Part shown: positions 1 to 9,962 of the stretch, piece after piece | Position numbering within the stretch: position 1 is the stretch's first letter | Layout: each line of letters opens with the position of its first letter | Assembly (NCBI GenBank): GCA_900545755.1 | Contig: URAG01000065.1 | Location: forward strand, 1-12,599 | DNA length: 12,599 nt | Origin: an uncultured Cloacibacillus sp. | GTDB taxonomy: Bacteria > Synergistota > Synergistia > Synergistales > Synergistaceae | Direction: 5' to 3' | Notes under the pieces: generated by a model | Seen by the model: only the letters and a program-made list of their open reading frames with translations | Told to the model about the DNA's origin: nothing | The model's database searches: none | Program-made: the position numbers and the translations under genes

Positions 1-76
1 TTGGCAACGCAGATGCCGTGCCGCAGCTGCCGGAGCGGTGCTTAAGCCGCAAGGCGGGAATTATGCGGTATTGCCT

Positions 77-82
77 TATAAT
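77..82 (+). promoter_or_regulatory. candidate -10 element upstream of uvrA
   Basis: A perfect TATAAT lies 26 bases before the uvrA start codon. No convincing -35 hexamer is visible 16-18 bases upstream (the 17-spaced hexamer is GCGGGA) and there is no proper extended -10 TG, so this is only a candidate. The 108 bases before uvrA otherwise show no recognisable gene. Frames 1 and 3 hit stops within the first 120 bases, while frame 2 stays open into uvrA but shows no family I recognise. Confidence 0.3.
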
Positions 83-108
83 AAATCCAACAGGGGGCTG
101 CTGTTTGT

Positions 109-2613
<2,505 letters not shown>

Positions 2614-2625
2614 GGAGGCGAACCG

Positions 2626-5490
2626 ATGGCGATAAACGTCCGCAGCTATTTCAGCCTCGCCGATAAAAGCGCGGAGCTCGCGCAGATTTACAAAGAATAC
2701 GGCGGCAGGGCGGCCTTCATCGTCCCTGCGAGGCTCGACCGCGATTTCATGCTCGAACTTATCTGCGGCGGCGAGCCCTCTTTCGGCGCGCGCCCGGTTA
2801 TATGGACGGTCGGAGACCTGCTCGCCGAGCTTCAGCGCGCGACGAATGAGTACGAGCGCATAATCGACCCGCCCGACCACAAGCTCATACTGCGCTGGCT
2901 GCTTTCGGAATTCCTCGCGGAGGCGGAGGAGAAGGGCGCGGCTCTCGAACCGGGCTACCGCCACGCAGGCTTCGTCTCGGTTCTCGGGGAAAACATAAAA
3001 GACCTGCTCGCGGAGGAAGTGCCGGCGGATTCCCTGCGTTCCGCGCTCGGCACGGAGGAATTTTCGCCGGAGTTTGTGCTGCTGGAGCTTTACGAAAGAT
3101 ATTTGAGTTACCTCGAGGAATACGGCCTCGCCGACGCGGCGCAGATTTTTACGCTCGCGCGCCGGAAGCTGGCGACAGACGGTGGGCGAGCGGCCGTTGA
3201 AGGGAAAAAGATTGTTTTCGCCGGGTTCCTCTCGTTCACGTCGTCTCAGCTCCGCCTCGTCAAGGCGCTCGGCGAGCTTGCCGACTTGGAGATGTTCCAG
3301 CCCGAAACAGGGCTCGATTGGTTCCACGACGGTATATTGCAGCTCAACGAAGGCTACAAGGAGAGGCCGAAGTGGAACGTCCCCGTCGTCAAGCTCGAGG
3401 CCGGAAACCCGCAGATCGAGCTCGAGACGGCCGCGCGCGAGCTTGCGCTATGGGCCTGCGGCGAGGGCGCGCTGACTGCGCTCGGCGGGTTCGGCGGGTA
3501 CGGCTCCGTCGGCCTCATGACGAGTCCCGACAGGCTCCACGTCGTGGAGTACGCGCTCTCGCGCTACAAAATCCCCTACAACGTGCAGGAAGGCGGGACG
3601 GCAGGCGAGACCCTGCTCGGCGGACTGACTTCCACGATACGGCGCGCGTGGCGCTCCGGCTGGAACAACCGGGAGACGGCGCTGCTCGTCTCGAACCCGT
3701 TGCTCTTCGGAGCGGACGGCAAGCTGCCGGAGTACGACGAAGCGGCCTTGCCCGACGGCATCGAGGCGTGGCTGGCGGCGCTGCCCGAAGAGGCCGGCGA
3801 AACTCTGAGCCGCGCCGCCGCGCTCTGCGAAAATTTGGAAAAGGGCGTCACGCCCGAAGAGGCCCTGACGCTTTGGCGCGACTTCCTGTGCGGCTGCCGC
3901 GTCGCGGAAAGGGCCGCCTCGGCGGCCGCCGGGCTGAGCGATCTCGACGGAAGCGTAAAGCAGGCCGCCTCGGCGCTAGACGAGCTCGACAAAAAAATCA
4001 AGAAGCTCGCGGACGATTCCAAAGATATAGGCCCGGCGGCGGACGTGACTCTCGACGGAGCCGGGGCGGCGGCGTTCATAAACGAATGGGGCGCGACTGC
4101 CACGCTGCCGGTGCAGCTCCCGCAGAGCCGTTCCGTGACGGTCTACGCCGGGCCTCCGCCGACTCTCGCATCGCACCGCTGCTGGATAATGACCGGCGTC
4201 GACTCGAACAGCTGGCCCGGCGTGCTGCGCGAGTCGATGCTGCTCGGCGACGGCGAAAAGGCGAAATTCAACGCCGCGCACGCTGAGGACGGCGAACCCT
4301 CGCACCTTCCAGAGCTTCACGAAGAGCGCGAGCAGAAGGAGGCCGTCTTCCGCCGTGTTCTCGCGACCGGGCGCGAGTGCGCCGTGGTGACGCGCGCGCT
4401 TTTCGACGAAAACGGCGGCGAATGCGGCGAATCGCGCTTCCTGAACGCCGCGCTGGCCGGCGGCGGAGAACGGGGCTGGCGCTTGGCGGGCTCCGTCGTT
4501 TATACCGCGGAGCGCGCGATGCCCGACGGCGGCGGCCCGTGGTTCCCGCAGGCGGAGGTCGTCTGCACGCCGGTGAGCCGCGGGCGCGCTGAGGCGCAGC
4601 CGCAGGGCCGCGCCGTTCCGGACGAGCTTCCCAGAATACGAATCAGCGACATAGACCGCTGGAACGCCTGCCCCTATATGTACTGGTGCGAGCGCCTGCT
4701 CGGCCTCGAAAGCGGCTTCCCGTCGCTCTACGACAATAAAAAAGCTGGAACCCTCGCCCACATCGCGTGGGAGGCGGCCTTCCGCGCTAAAGAGGAAAAT
4801 CCGAAACTTTCGATACACCGCTACGTCATGGACAACTGGACGCGCTTCAAGACCTTCGGTTATCCGGAGCTCGACTCCGAGCCGCGGCTCGCGCGCTATG
4901 AAAAACGGCTTCGCCGCAGTATGTTCGACATGGCTGCGGCGCAGGACGAACTGGAAGGGCGCCTCGCCGCCGTCCCGAAGCTTGCGACCGAGACGGAAGT
5001 CAAGCTCGACGGCTTCGAGTTTGAGGGCGCGCTCTTCACGGGGCAGGCGGACAGGATAGACCGCTTCGATGACGGAATCGTCGTGCTCGACTACAAGCTA
5101 GGCGGCAGCAAATCCCACGAGAACGAGCTTCAGGTCGCGGCATACTGCGCCGTGCTCGCAGCGACGCGCGGCGAAAACATTCTCGGCTTCGGATGGCTGG
5201 GCCATGCGGGGCCGTCTCTGAGCGGCTGGTTCTCCGACGGGCTGTTCGACCGCTACGCATTCAAGGACACGACGAGGAAAAGAGGCTCATTCGCCGAGAG
5301 AATGGACGAAGCGCTCGCTCTAATGGCGGAGATGGCGGCGTCGGCGCGTAGTGGCGAGTATCCGCCGAAATACGACGTTAAGAACCGCATATGCCGGACG
5401 TGCGCCTACTTCACGCTATGCCGCAAGAGGGAAAAGCGCGCCTATATTGAATCGCTTATCGAGGAGGCGGAGAACGATGACGCAGAATGA
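2626..5490 (+). CDS. addB: AddB-type subunit of helicase-nuclease, PD-(D/E)XK nuclease with Fe-S cluster
   Basis: The 954-residue protein resembles the AddB subunit, which with AddA resects double-strand DNA ends for RecA loading. The C-terminal RecB-family nuclease shows H712 (AGTLAH), GQADRID at 806-812 with D809, then D822 and K824 in LDYKLG. The D-to-D and D-to-K spacings (13 and 15) equal those of E. coli RecB D1067/D1080/K1082. C682 in the NACPYMYW segment plus C923, C926 and C932 give the single-Cys plus CX2CX5C pattern of the AddB [4Fe-4S] cluster. The N-terminal part is a degenerate helicase-like region. It has an IVPARLDRD motif, but no Walker A is visible, unlike B. subtilis AddB (about 1160 residues). 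AGGAGG at 2613-2618 sits 7 bases before the ATG and overlaps the uvrA stop, so translation is probably coupled. The addB-addA order matches B. subtilis. Naming is by homology of motifs; a generic PD-(D/E)XK family name would also fit. Confidence 0.85.
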   Translation: MAINVRSYFSLADKSAELAQIYKEYGGRAAFIVPARLDRDFMLELICGGEPSFGARPVIWTVGDLLAELQRATNEYERIIDPPDHKLILRWLLSEFLAEAEEKGAALEPGYRHAGFVSVLGENIKDLLAEEVPADSLRSALGTEEFSPEFVLLELYERYLSYLEEYGLADAAQIFTLARRKLATDGGRAAVEGKKIVFAGFLSFTSSQLRLVKALGELADLEMFQPETGLDWFHDGILQLNEGYKERPKWNVPVVKLEAGNPQIELETAARELALWACGEGALTALGGFGGYGSVGLMTSPDRLHVVEYALSRYKIPYNVQEGGTAGETLLGGLTSTIRRAWRSGWNNRETALLVSNPLLFGADGKLPEYDEAALPDGIEAWLAALPEEAGETLSRAAALCENLEKGVTPEEALTLWRDFLCGCRVAERAASAAAGLSDLDGSVKQAASALDELDKKIKKLADDSKDIGPAADVTLDGAGAAAFINEWGATATLPVQLPQSRSVTVYAGPPPTLASHRCWIMTGVDSNSWPGVLRESMLLGDGEKAKFNAAHAEDGEPSHLPELHEEREQKEAVFRRVLATGRECAVVTRALFDENGGECGESRFLNAALAGGGERGWRLAGSVVYTAERAMPDGGGPWFPQAEVVCTPVSRGRAEAQPQGRAVPDELPRIRISDIDRWNACPYMYWCERLLGLESGFPSLYDNKKAGTLAHIAWEAAFRAKEENPKLSIHRYVMDNWTRFKTFGYPELDSEPRLARYEKRLRRSMFDMAAAQDELEGRLAAVPKLATETEVKLDGFEFEGALFTGQADRIDRFDDGIVVLDYKLGGSKSHENELQVAAYCAVLAATRGENILGFGWLGHAGPSLSGWFSDGLFDRYAFKDTTRKRGSFAERMDEALALMAEMAASARSGEYPPKYDVKNRICRTCAYFTLCRKREKRAYIESLIEEAENDDAE

Positions 5491-8400
5491 CGCGCCGAAG
5501 TGGCATTCGCTGGTGACTGGCACGGAGGACCAGATTGCCGCGCTCAAAAGCGGCGCGAGGCTGACCGTCGTCAGCGCGGGCGCGGGCACGGGGAAGACGC
5601 AGACCCTTTCGCAGCGCTTCGCGTGGCTGCTCGCCTCCGACCCGTCGTGCGGCGTCGGCGAAATCCTGGTGCTGACCTTTACGAGAAAGGCCGCCGGCGA
5701 GATGCTCGAACGAATAAAAAGGACGCTCGCCGCGTGGCGCGACGCTTACCCGGACGAGCTGGCGCACCTGGGGGAACGCCTTGAGAGCATCGACGACGCG
5801 TACATCTCGACGATACACGCCTTCGCGATGAAGCTGATACGCGAGTCGGGGCTTGCGCTCGACATAGACCCGGAGGCCGCGATAATGCCCGCGCCGAAGG
5901 AGGAAATATGGTGGCAGGATTTCGCCGCCGCGCTCTCGTCATCGTCGTTCGGTAAAATCACCGCGGCTTTGCCGGAAGAATGGCGCGCGCGCGCGGAAGG
6001 GCTCTTCTGCTCGCCGGACTTCACGGACGCGCTCAACGCGCTGACCCCCGAGGCGTTTGCCGATGCAGCGCGTCGGTGCGCGGAGAAGCTCTACTGTGCT
6101 GGACAGGGCGCGGATGAGCTTTGGAACTGCGACGGCTCGGCGCTCGAAGCCTCGGCGGCGTCGATGGCGCACCTTCTTCGCGACATTTACGGGCTGTGGA
6201 TGGGCGAGATTCTGCCTGAACTCTCCGCGAGCGGCGCGCTGAGCGGGGGGAACAAGACGCAGAAACGGCTCGCGGATTTTTACAACAGGTGGACTGCGCT
6301 CGCGCCGTCGCCGGACGACGGCGAAGCTATGGCGCAATTCTGCGGAAGTTTGTTCTCCGAAGCGCTGAAGCCGCTGCCTGCCGGCGGAGTAAAGAACGAC
6401 GTCGAAGTGCTTCTGTGCCGTCCGCTCCCGCAATGGCGCGACGAGACGGCTGAGAAGCTCGCGCTGCTCGAACCGCCCTCGGAGGCGGAGAAACGGATAA
6501 ACGGACTGCTCTGCAAGGCCTGCGCCGTCGGCTGGGCCTGCTGGGACGAATTCCGCCGCCGCGAAGGGCTCCTGTCGATAGCCGACCTCATCTGCTACGC
6601 CTCTAAGGTCGTCCGCTCGTCGCCCGAGTACCGGACGAAGTTCAGGCACATAATGGTCGACGAATTTCAGGACACCGACCCGCTTCAGAACGCGCTGATA
6701 GAATCTCTCTGGGGTGGCGGCGACGGCGGCGCGACGCTGTTCGTCGTCGGCGACCAGAAACAGTCGATATACCGCTTCCGCCACGCCGACCTCGGCCTCT
6801 TCCGCGACTACACGGCGCGCGCGATTAACAACCCTAAGTCAGCGAAATACGTCGTGCTCGGGCAGAACTTCCGCACAGCGAAGGGGCTTCTCGAAAAATT
6901 CAACGGCCTCTTCGGCGACATGTGGGGAAGCGCCGGGTCGCCGGTCCTTTACGAACGGCTCACGGCTCCGGAAAACGACGAAGCCTCGGCGCGGCGCGAC
7001 TGCGCTGAGATGCCGTACCGGCGTTTCGAATCCCTGCGCGCCTATGCGCCCTACGCGGACAAGGACGAAAAGCGCCCCGACTCCGCGGCCTTGCGCATGA
7101 GGCTCTACACAGGCCTAGGACGCAAATTCGCCGCGATGGCCGAGTCGAAGGCGCCGGTCTGGGACAAAGACGCGAAGGCGTTCCGCCCCGTCCGCTGGCG
7201 CGACTTCGCGGTGCTCGTCCAGACGCGCGCCGAATACTCCGACATCGAGCGGGCCTTTGAACGCCTCAGCCTGCCCTATGTGCTCTCGACGAGCAAGGAC
7301 TATTTCGGGCGCAGCGAGACCGGCGACCTCGTCAACCTCGTTTCGCTGCTCGCATCGCCGAAAGACCCGCTCTTCCTCGCCGGCTGGCTCTCCTCGCCGT
7401 TCAGCGGCGTCGAAAGCGCAGAAGCCGAAGCGTTGATAGAAGAGGCGCTCGATAAGAAAGATCGCAAGGGCGCGCTTCCGCTCGCTGACGCCGTCGCGCG
7501 CGCGCGTCCCGACGTTGCGGCGCGGCTCGGCGAAATGCGCCGCCGCGCGCTGCTCGGCGGGGTTTCGGCCGTTTTGCTAGATCTGCTCAAAACTCCGCAG
7601 TTTCTCGAAAATTACGCAGGAATGCGCCGCCTGCGCGTCAACGCGAACGTCGTTTACCTCGCGAACATCGCGGCGGAGTACGAGCGCTCCGAAGGCAAGT
7701 CGCTGCGCGGCTGCGCCGAATATCTGCTTACCGCCTCGTCGTTGGGCAGCGCGAAAGAAGAGCCGGAGCTCTTCGGCGACGAAATCGACGCCGTGCGCGT
7801 GATGACCGTCCACGCGTCTAAAGGGCTCGAATTTCCCGTCGTCGCTATGACACTCTCCGAAAAAAAAGGCGCGGCCCTGCCGTCGATAATCGTCTCTAAA
7901 AAATACGGCGCAGCGGCGAAAGACTATCCGGAGTACCTTGAGGGCGCGGGCGAAGCGCCGGGCGACGGGCGCACCGCGGCTTACAGATGGGAAAAGTACG
8001 AAGAGGACGCCGCGCAGCGCGAGGAGCTTGAAAGGCTGTGGTACGTCGGCTTCACGCGCGCGCGCGACATGCTGATAATCTGCGGAATCTACAAGGAGCC
8101 GAAGAAGCCAGAGAGCGCGAAACCGAACTTCCTACGTTCGATGATAGAGCGCGGAATTTTTGACGAAAGCACCGATTTAAAGGAAGATGACGAAAATCTG
8201 CCGAAGTACGCCGAATACAAAGCGCCGCCGGAGGGCGAGAGGCTAGATCTGAAAGTCGTCAGCCCGGCGAAGCTCGGGCGCATCTCCGCTTCGGCCTATG
8301 CGCTGCTCTCGTGGTGCCCCGCGGCCTACCGGATGATCTACCGCCAGGGGCGCGACGCCGGCTGGATAATCAAGGGCGGCGGAGGCGGCGCTGACTTCGG

Positions 8401-9049
8401 CGTTATGGCGCACTGGCTGCTCGCACGATGGGACTTCCGCGCCGAGAGCCTCGACCGGCTGCTGCCGCACGGGCGCGGCCTAGAATGGCGCGCCGCCGTC
8501 CGGCGTATACCAGCCGAGCTGCGCGGAGAGTACCGCTCGGACGCGAAACGCGCGGAGCTGCGCGCGATGCTCGAACGTTTCGCCGCGACCGAAGAATGCG
8601 CGCGTCTCGCCGTGCTCGCAGGAGAGGAGGGCGCGCTGCAAAGGGAGACGCGCTTCCGCGTGCCGCTGAACGGCACTGTGCTGATAGGCGCGACGGACCT
8701 TTTCTGGCGCGACGCGGAGGGGCTTCATCTGCGCGACTGGAAGAGCGCGCCGGAAGAGACGGCTCCGTCTTTCTATTATGAGAAACAGTTGGAATTCTAC
8801 GCCTGCGCACTGAACCGCTGCCTCTCCGCGGGCGGCGTCGCTGGCGCGCCGCTCGACTCGGCGCTCATATATCTGCGCTCCGACGTGGCGGGGCGCGTGC
8901 GCCGCTACGGCGCGGAGGATTTCGCGAAAATCGAGGAAGAGATTGAAAACGCCGCAGTGCGCGCCGTCTCCGGCGACTTCGGCGGAATAAAGGAGCGCTG
9001 CGCGCGCTGTCCGTGGCGCGCTGACTGCATGGAAAAGCAGAGAGCTTGA
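5477..9049 (+). CDS. addA: AddA-type UvrD-family helicase-nuclease
   Basis: The 1190-residue protein is a superfamily 1 helicase fused to a RecB-family nuclease, close to AddA in length and layout. Helicase motifs: Q19, Walker A AGAGTGKT at 34-41, motif II VDEFQD with D395-E396, motif III GDQKQSIYRFR at 425-435, motif V VHASKGLEFP around H779, motif VI YVGFTRAR at 856-863. The nuclease has H979, D1074, D1087 and K1089 with RecB-like spacing. Unusually, C947 (SWCPAAY) and C1175/C1178/C1184 form the same Cys plus CX2CX5C arrangement as the AddB Fe-S cluster. The ATG at 5477 was chosen because GAGGAGG (5461-5467) lies 9 bases upstream and the Walker A region follows at the usual distance. An in-frame ATG at 5351 would add 42 Arg-rich residues read from inside addB. 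The 14-nt overlap with addB implies translational coupling and a stoichiometric complex. A strong terminator follows. Confidence 0.9.
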   Translation: MTQNDAPKWHSLVTGTEDQIAALKSGARLTVVSAGAGTGKTQTLSQRFAWLLASDPSCGVGEILVLTFTRKAAGEMLERIKRTLAAWRDAYPDELAHLGERLESIDDAYISTIHAFAMKLIRESGLALDIDPEAAIMPAPKEEIWWQDFAAALSSSSFGKITAALPEEWRARAEGLFCSPDFTDALNALTPEAFADAARRCAEKLYCAGQGADELWNCDGSALEASAASMAHLLRDIYGLWMGEILPELSASGALSGGNKTQKRLADFYNRWTALAPSPDDGEAMAQFCGSLFSEALKPLPAGGVKNDVEVLLCRPLPQWRDETAEKLALLEPPSEAEKRINGLLCKACAVGWACWDEFRRREGLLSIADLICYASKVVRSSPEYRTKFRHIMVDEFQDTDPLQNALIESLWGGGDGGATLFVVGDQKQSIYRFRHADLGLFRDYTARAINNPKSAKYVVLGQNFRTAKGLLEKFNGLFGDMWGSAGSPVLYERLTAPENDEASARRDCAEMPYRRFESLRAYAPYADKDEKRPDSAALRMRLYTGLGRKFAAMAESKAPVWDKDAKAFRPVRWRDFAVLVQTRAEYSDIERAFERLSLPYVLSTSKDYFGRSETGDLVNLVSLLASPKDPLFLAGWLSSPFSGVESAEAEALIEEALDKKDRKGALPLADAVARARPDVAARLGEMRRRALLGGVSAVLLDLLKTPQFLENYAGMRRLRVNANVVYLANIAAEYERSEGKSLRGCAEYLLTASSLGSAKEEPELFGDEIDAVRVMTVHASKGLEFPVVAMTLSEKKGAALPSIIVSKKYGAAAKDYPEYLEGAGEAPGDGRTAAYRWEKYEEDAAQREELERLWYVGFTRARDMLIICGIYKEPKKPESAKPNFLRSMIERGIFDESTDLKEDDENLPKYAEYKAPPEGERLDLKVVSPAKLGRISASAYALLSWCPAAYRMIYRQGRDAGWIIKGGGGGADFGVMAHWLLARWDFRAESLDRLLPHGRGLEWRAAVRRIPAELRGEYRSDAKRAELRAMLERFAATEECARLAVLAGEEGALQRETRFRVPLNGTVLIGATDLFWRDAEGLHLRDWKSAPEETAPSFYYEKQLEFYACALNRCLSAGGVAGAPLDSALIYLRSDVAGRVRRYGAEDFAKIEEEIENAAVRAVSGDFGGIKERCARCPWRADCMEKQRA

Positions 9050-9079
9050 CGACGCCGCCGCGGATTTGCGCGGACGGCG

Positions 9080-9123
9080 AAAAAAGGCGGCGCGCCGTAG
9101 ACTTGACCGGCGCGCCGCCTTTT
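9080..9123. terminator. bidirectional intrinsic terminator between convergent genes
   Basis: A perfect 12-bp GC stem (GGCGGCGCGCCG at 9086-9097, complement at 9108-9119) encloses a 10-base loop. It is flanked by AAAAAA at 9080-9085 and TTTT at 9120-9123, so the paired stem extends to 16 bp. The U-tract works in both directions, which suits the position 31 bases after addA and 31 bases after the end of the convergent minus-strand gene. Confidence 0.93.
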
Positions 9124-9153
9124 CATGCCCTTTTGTCCGCGGCGACGGGCGCG

Positions 9154-9627
9154 CTACTTAGCCGCCTCCTCCGCTTCCATTTGTGCTATCAGCGTCTCTG
9201 CCGCGCGCGCCAGCTCGTCCCTGTCCGCGGACTGAGACTCGAGCGTCAGCACGCCGTCTTTGACGAGTTTCACAACGAGGCTGAGGCCGAGTACGGGACG
9301 GCTTTCGAGCATCGCGTCGCGTCCCGCGACGGAAATTTTCTCGGCGCTCTCGCCGCCCGACGTTTCGGCGCTTTCTCCGACTTCCGTAACGGGCTGCCAT
9401 AGCGACGGCCCCGCGCCCTCCATCCATACGGCGAGGCACTTCGCGCCGTTCGCCGTCCTGTATTCGCGCTCAAGCCACTGCCCTTGATGTCCCGAGACCG
9501 CGTCAAGCTGCGTCTCGCGCAGCGGGCCGCACGTCCAGCCGTCGATTTCAGGCAGCGTCGCCGCGAACGCCTGCGAAGCCGCGAGCGCCGCAACTGCCGC
9601 GGCTAGCAGAAATTTTCTAAATTTCAT
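9154..9627 (-). CDS. small Sec-exported protein of unknown function
   Basis: The 157-residue product has a clear signal peptide: MKFRK, a hydrophobic Ala/Leu core, then AFA-AT with probable signal peptidase I cleavage after residue 22. No lipobox is present, so it is likely periplasmic or secreted. The mature part (about 135 residues) has two cysteines, C33 and C64, which could form a disulfide. It also has a central Ser/Glu/Gly-rich stretch, a segment rich in beta-formers (VLGLSLVVKLVKDGVLTLES) and an acidic Ala-rich C-terminal helix. I do not recognise a family. The start was chosen because GGAGG (9639-9635 on the minus strand) lies 7 bases upstream and the signal peptide begins there. The reading frame stays open upstream to 9870, but that extension is Arg-rich and not protein-like. 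The gene is monocistronic, converges on addA and diverges from miaB. Confidence 0.8.
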   Translation of the reverse strand: MKFRKFLLAAAVAALAASQAFAATLPEIDGWTCGPLRETQLDAVSGHQGQWLEREYRTANGAKCLAVWMEGAGPSLWQPVTEVGESAETSGGESAEKISVAGRDAMLESRPVLGLSLVVKLVKDGVLTLESQSADRDELARAAETLIAQMEAEEAAK

Positions 9628-9658
9628 GAGGATTCCTCCAATCTCATCTATGCCGCTA

Positions 9659-9688
9659 AGTATAGCGCGTAACGAGAGCCTCGCGCAA
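9659..9688 (-). promoter_or_regulatory. candidate sigma70-type promoter of the exported-protein gene
   Basis: Read on the minus strand, TATACT (9664-9659, 5 of 6 to the consensus -10) follows TTGCGC (9688-9683, 3 of 6 to -35) with an 18-base spacer. Transcription would start near 9652, giving a leader of about 25 bases that contains the GGAGG ribosome site. The -10 is reasonable and the -35 weak. Confidence 0.4.
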
Positions 9689-9728
9689 TCGGAACGCTGC
9701 GCCGGTTTATATGCGCCGCGCGTCGTCG

Positions 9729-9760
9729 CGAAATGTCGGCGGCATACGAAATGCGGCGGC
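9729..9760. repeat. short imperfect direct repeat in the intergenic region
   Basis: CGAAATGTCGGCGGC (9729-9743) is followed after ATA by CGAAATGCGGCGGC (9747-9760). The two copies differ by one inserted T. They lie in the 335-bp non-coding gap between the divergent exported-protein gene and miaB (9628-9962). The stretch around them (about 9700-9840) holds nothing else I recognise. They may be a tandem protein-binding site or chance in GC-rich DNA. Confidence 0.45.
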
Positions 9761-9847
9761 GCAAGCGCTCTCGCACGGACAGAACGCGCGGCGCGTGTAT
9801 GCCTCGTACTTTGCGGTTTCATCAAAATCCGCCGCATCCGGTAGTTA

Positions 9848-9911
9848 GCGCGGCACGCAGACAATTTCATATATGTAATGTAAAATAGTGAGCTGTAGCA
9901 ACGTGCCGCGC
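9848..9911. repeat. 10-bp inverted repeat bracketing the miaB promoter
   Basis: GCGCGGCACG (9848-9857) and CGTGCCGCGC (9902-9911) are perfect reverse complements separated by 44 AT-rich bases that contain the candidate miaB promoter and a CATATATG palindrome (9868-9875). The right arm can alternatively pair locally, GCCGCG (9905-9910) with CGCGGC (9917-9922) across a 6-base loop, which would be a hairpin in the miaB 5' leader. Confidence 0.6.
9858..9886 (+). promoter_or_regulatory. candidate sigma70-type promoter of miaB-comEA-comEC
   Basis: CAGACA (9858-9863, 4 of 6) and TAAAAT (9881-9886, 5 of 6) are separated by exactly 17 bases in an unusually AT-rich patch of this GC-rich region. A start near 9893 gives a leader of about 70 bases before the miaB TTG. 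A second AT-rich patch at 9927-9940 (TTTATAAAATTA) is closer to the gene but has no -35 partner that I can see. Confidence 0.5.
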
Positions 9912-9962
9912 AGGGACGCGGCGCGAAATTTATAAAATTATGAATCGAAGGAGCAACAGCCT

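Noticed and set aside
5351..5476. Earlier ATG for addA
   Set aside because: It would overlap addB by 140 bases with an Arg-rich stretch, whereas ATG 5477 has GAGGAGG at 9 bases and normal distance to Walker A.
5939..6784. 281-codon minus-strand frame inside addA (and a similar 293-codon frame at 2446-3327)
   Set aside because: Both are opposite well-supported helicase-nuclease coding sequence, with composition typical of GC-rich shadows and no ribosome site or domain that I could see.
9628..9870. Upstream in-frame extension of the exported-protein gene (238-residue version)
   Set aside because: It would bury the signal peptide internally, the added residues are Arg/Ala-rich with no protein-like pattern, and a good ribosome site sits just before 9627.
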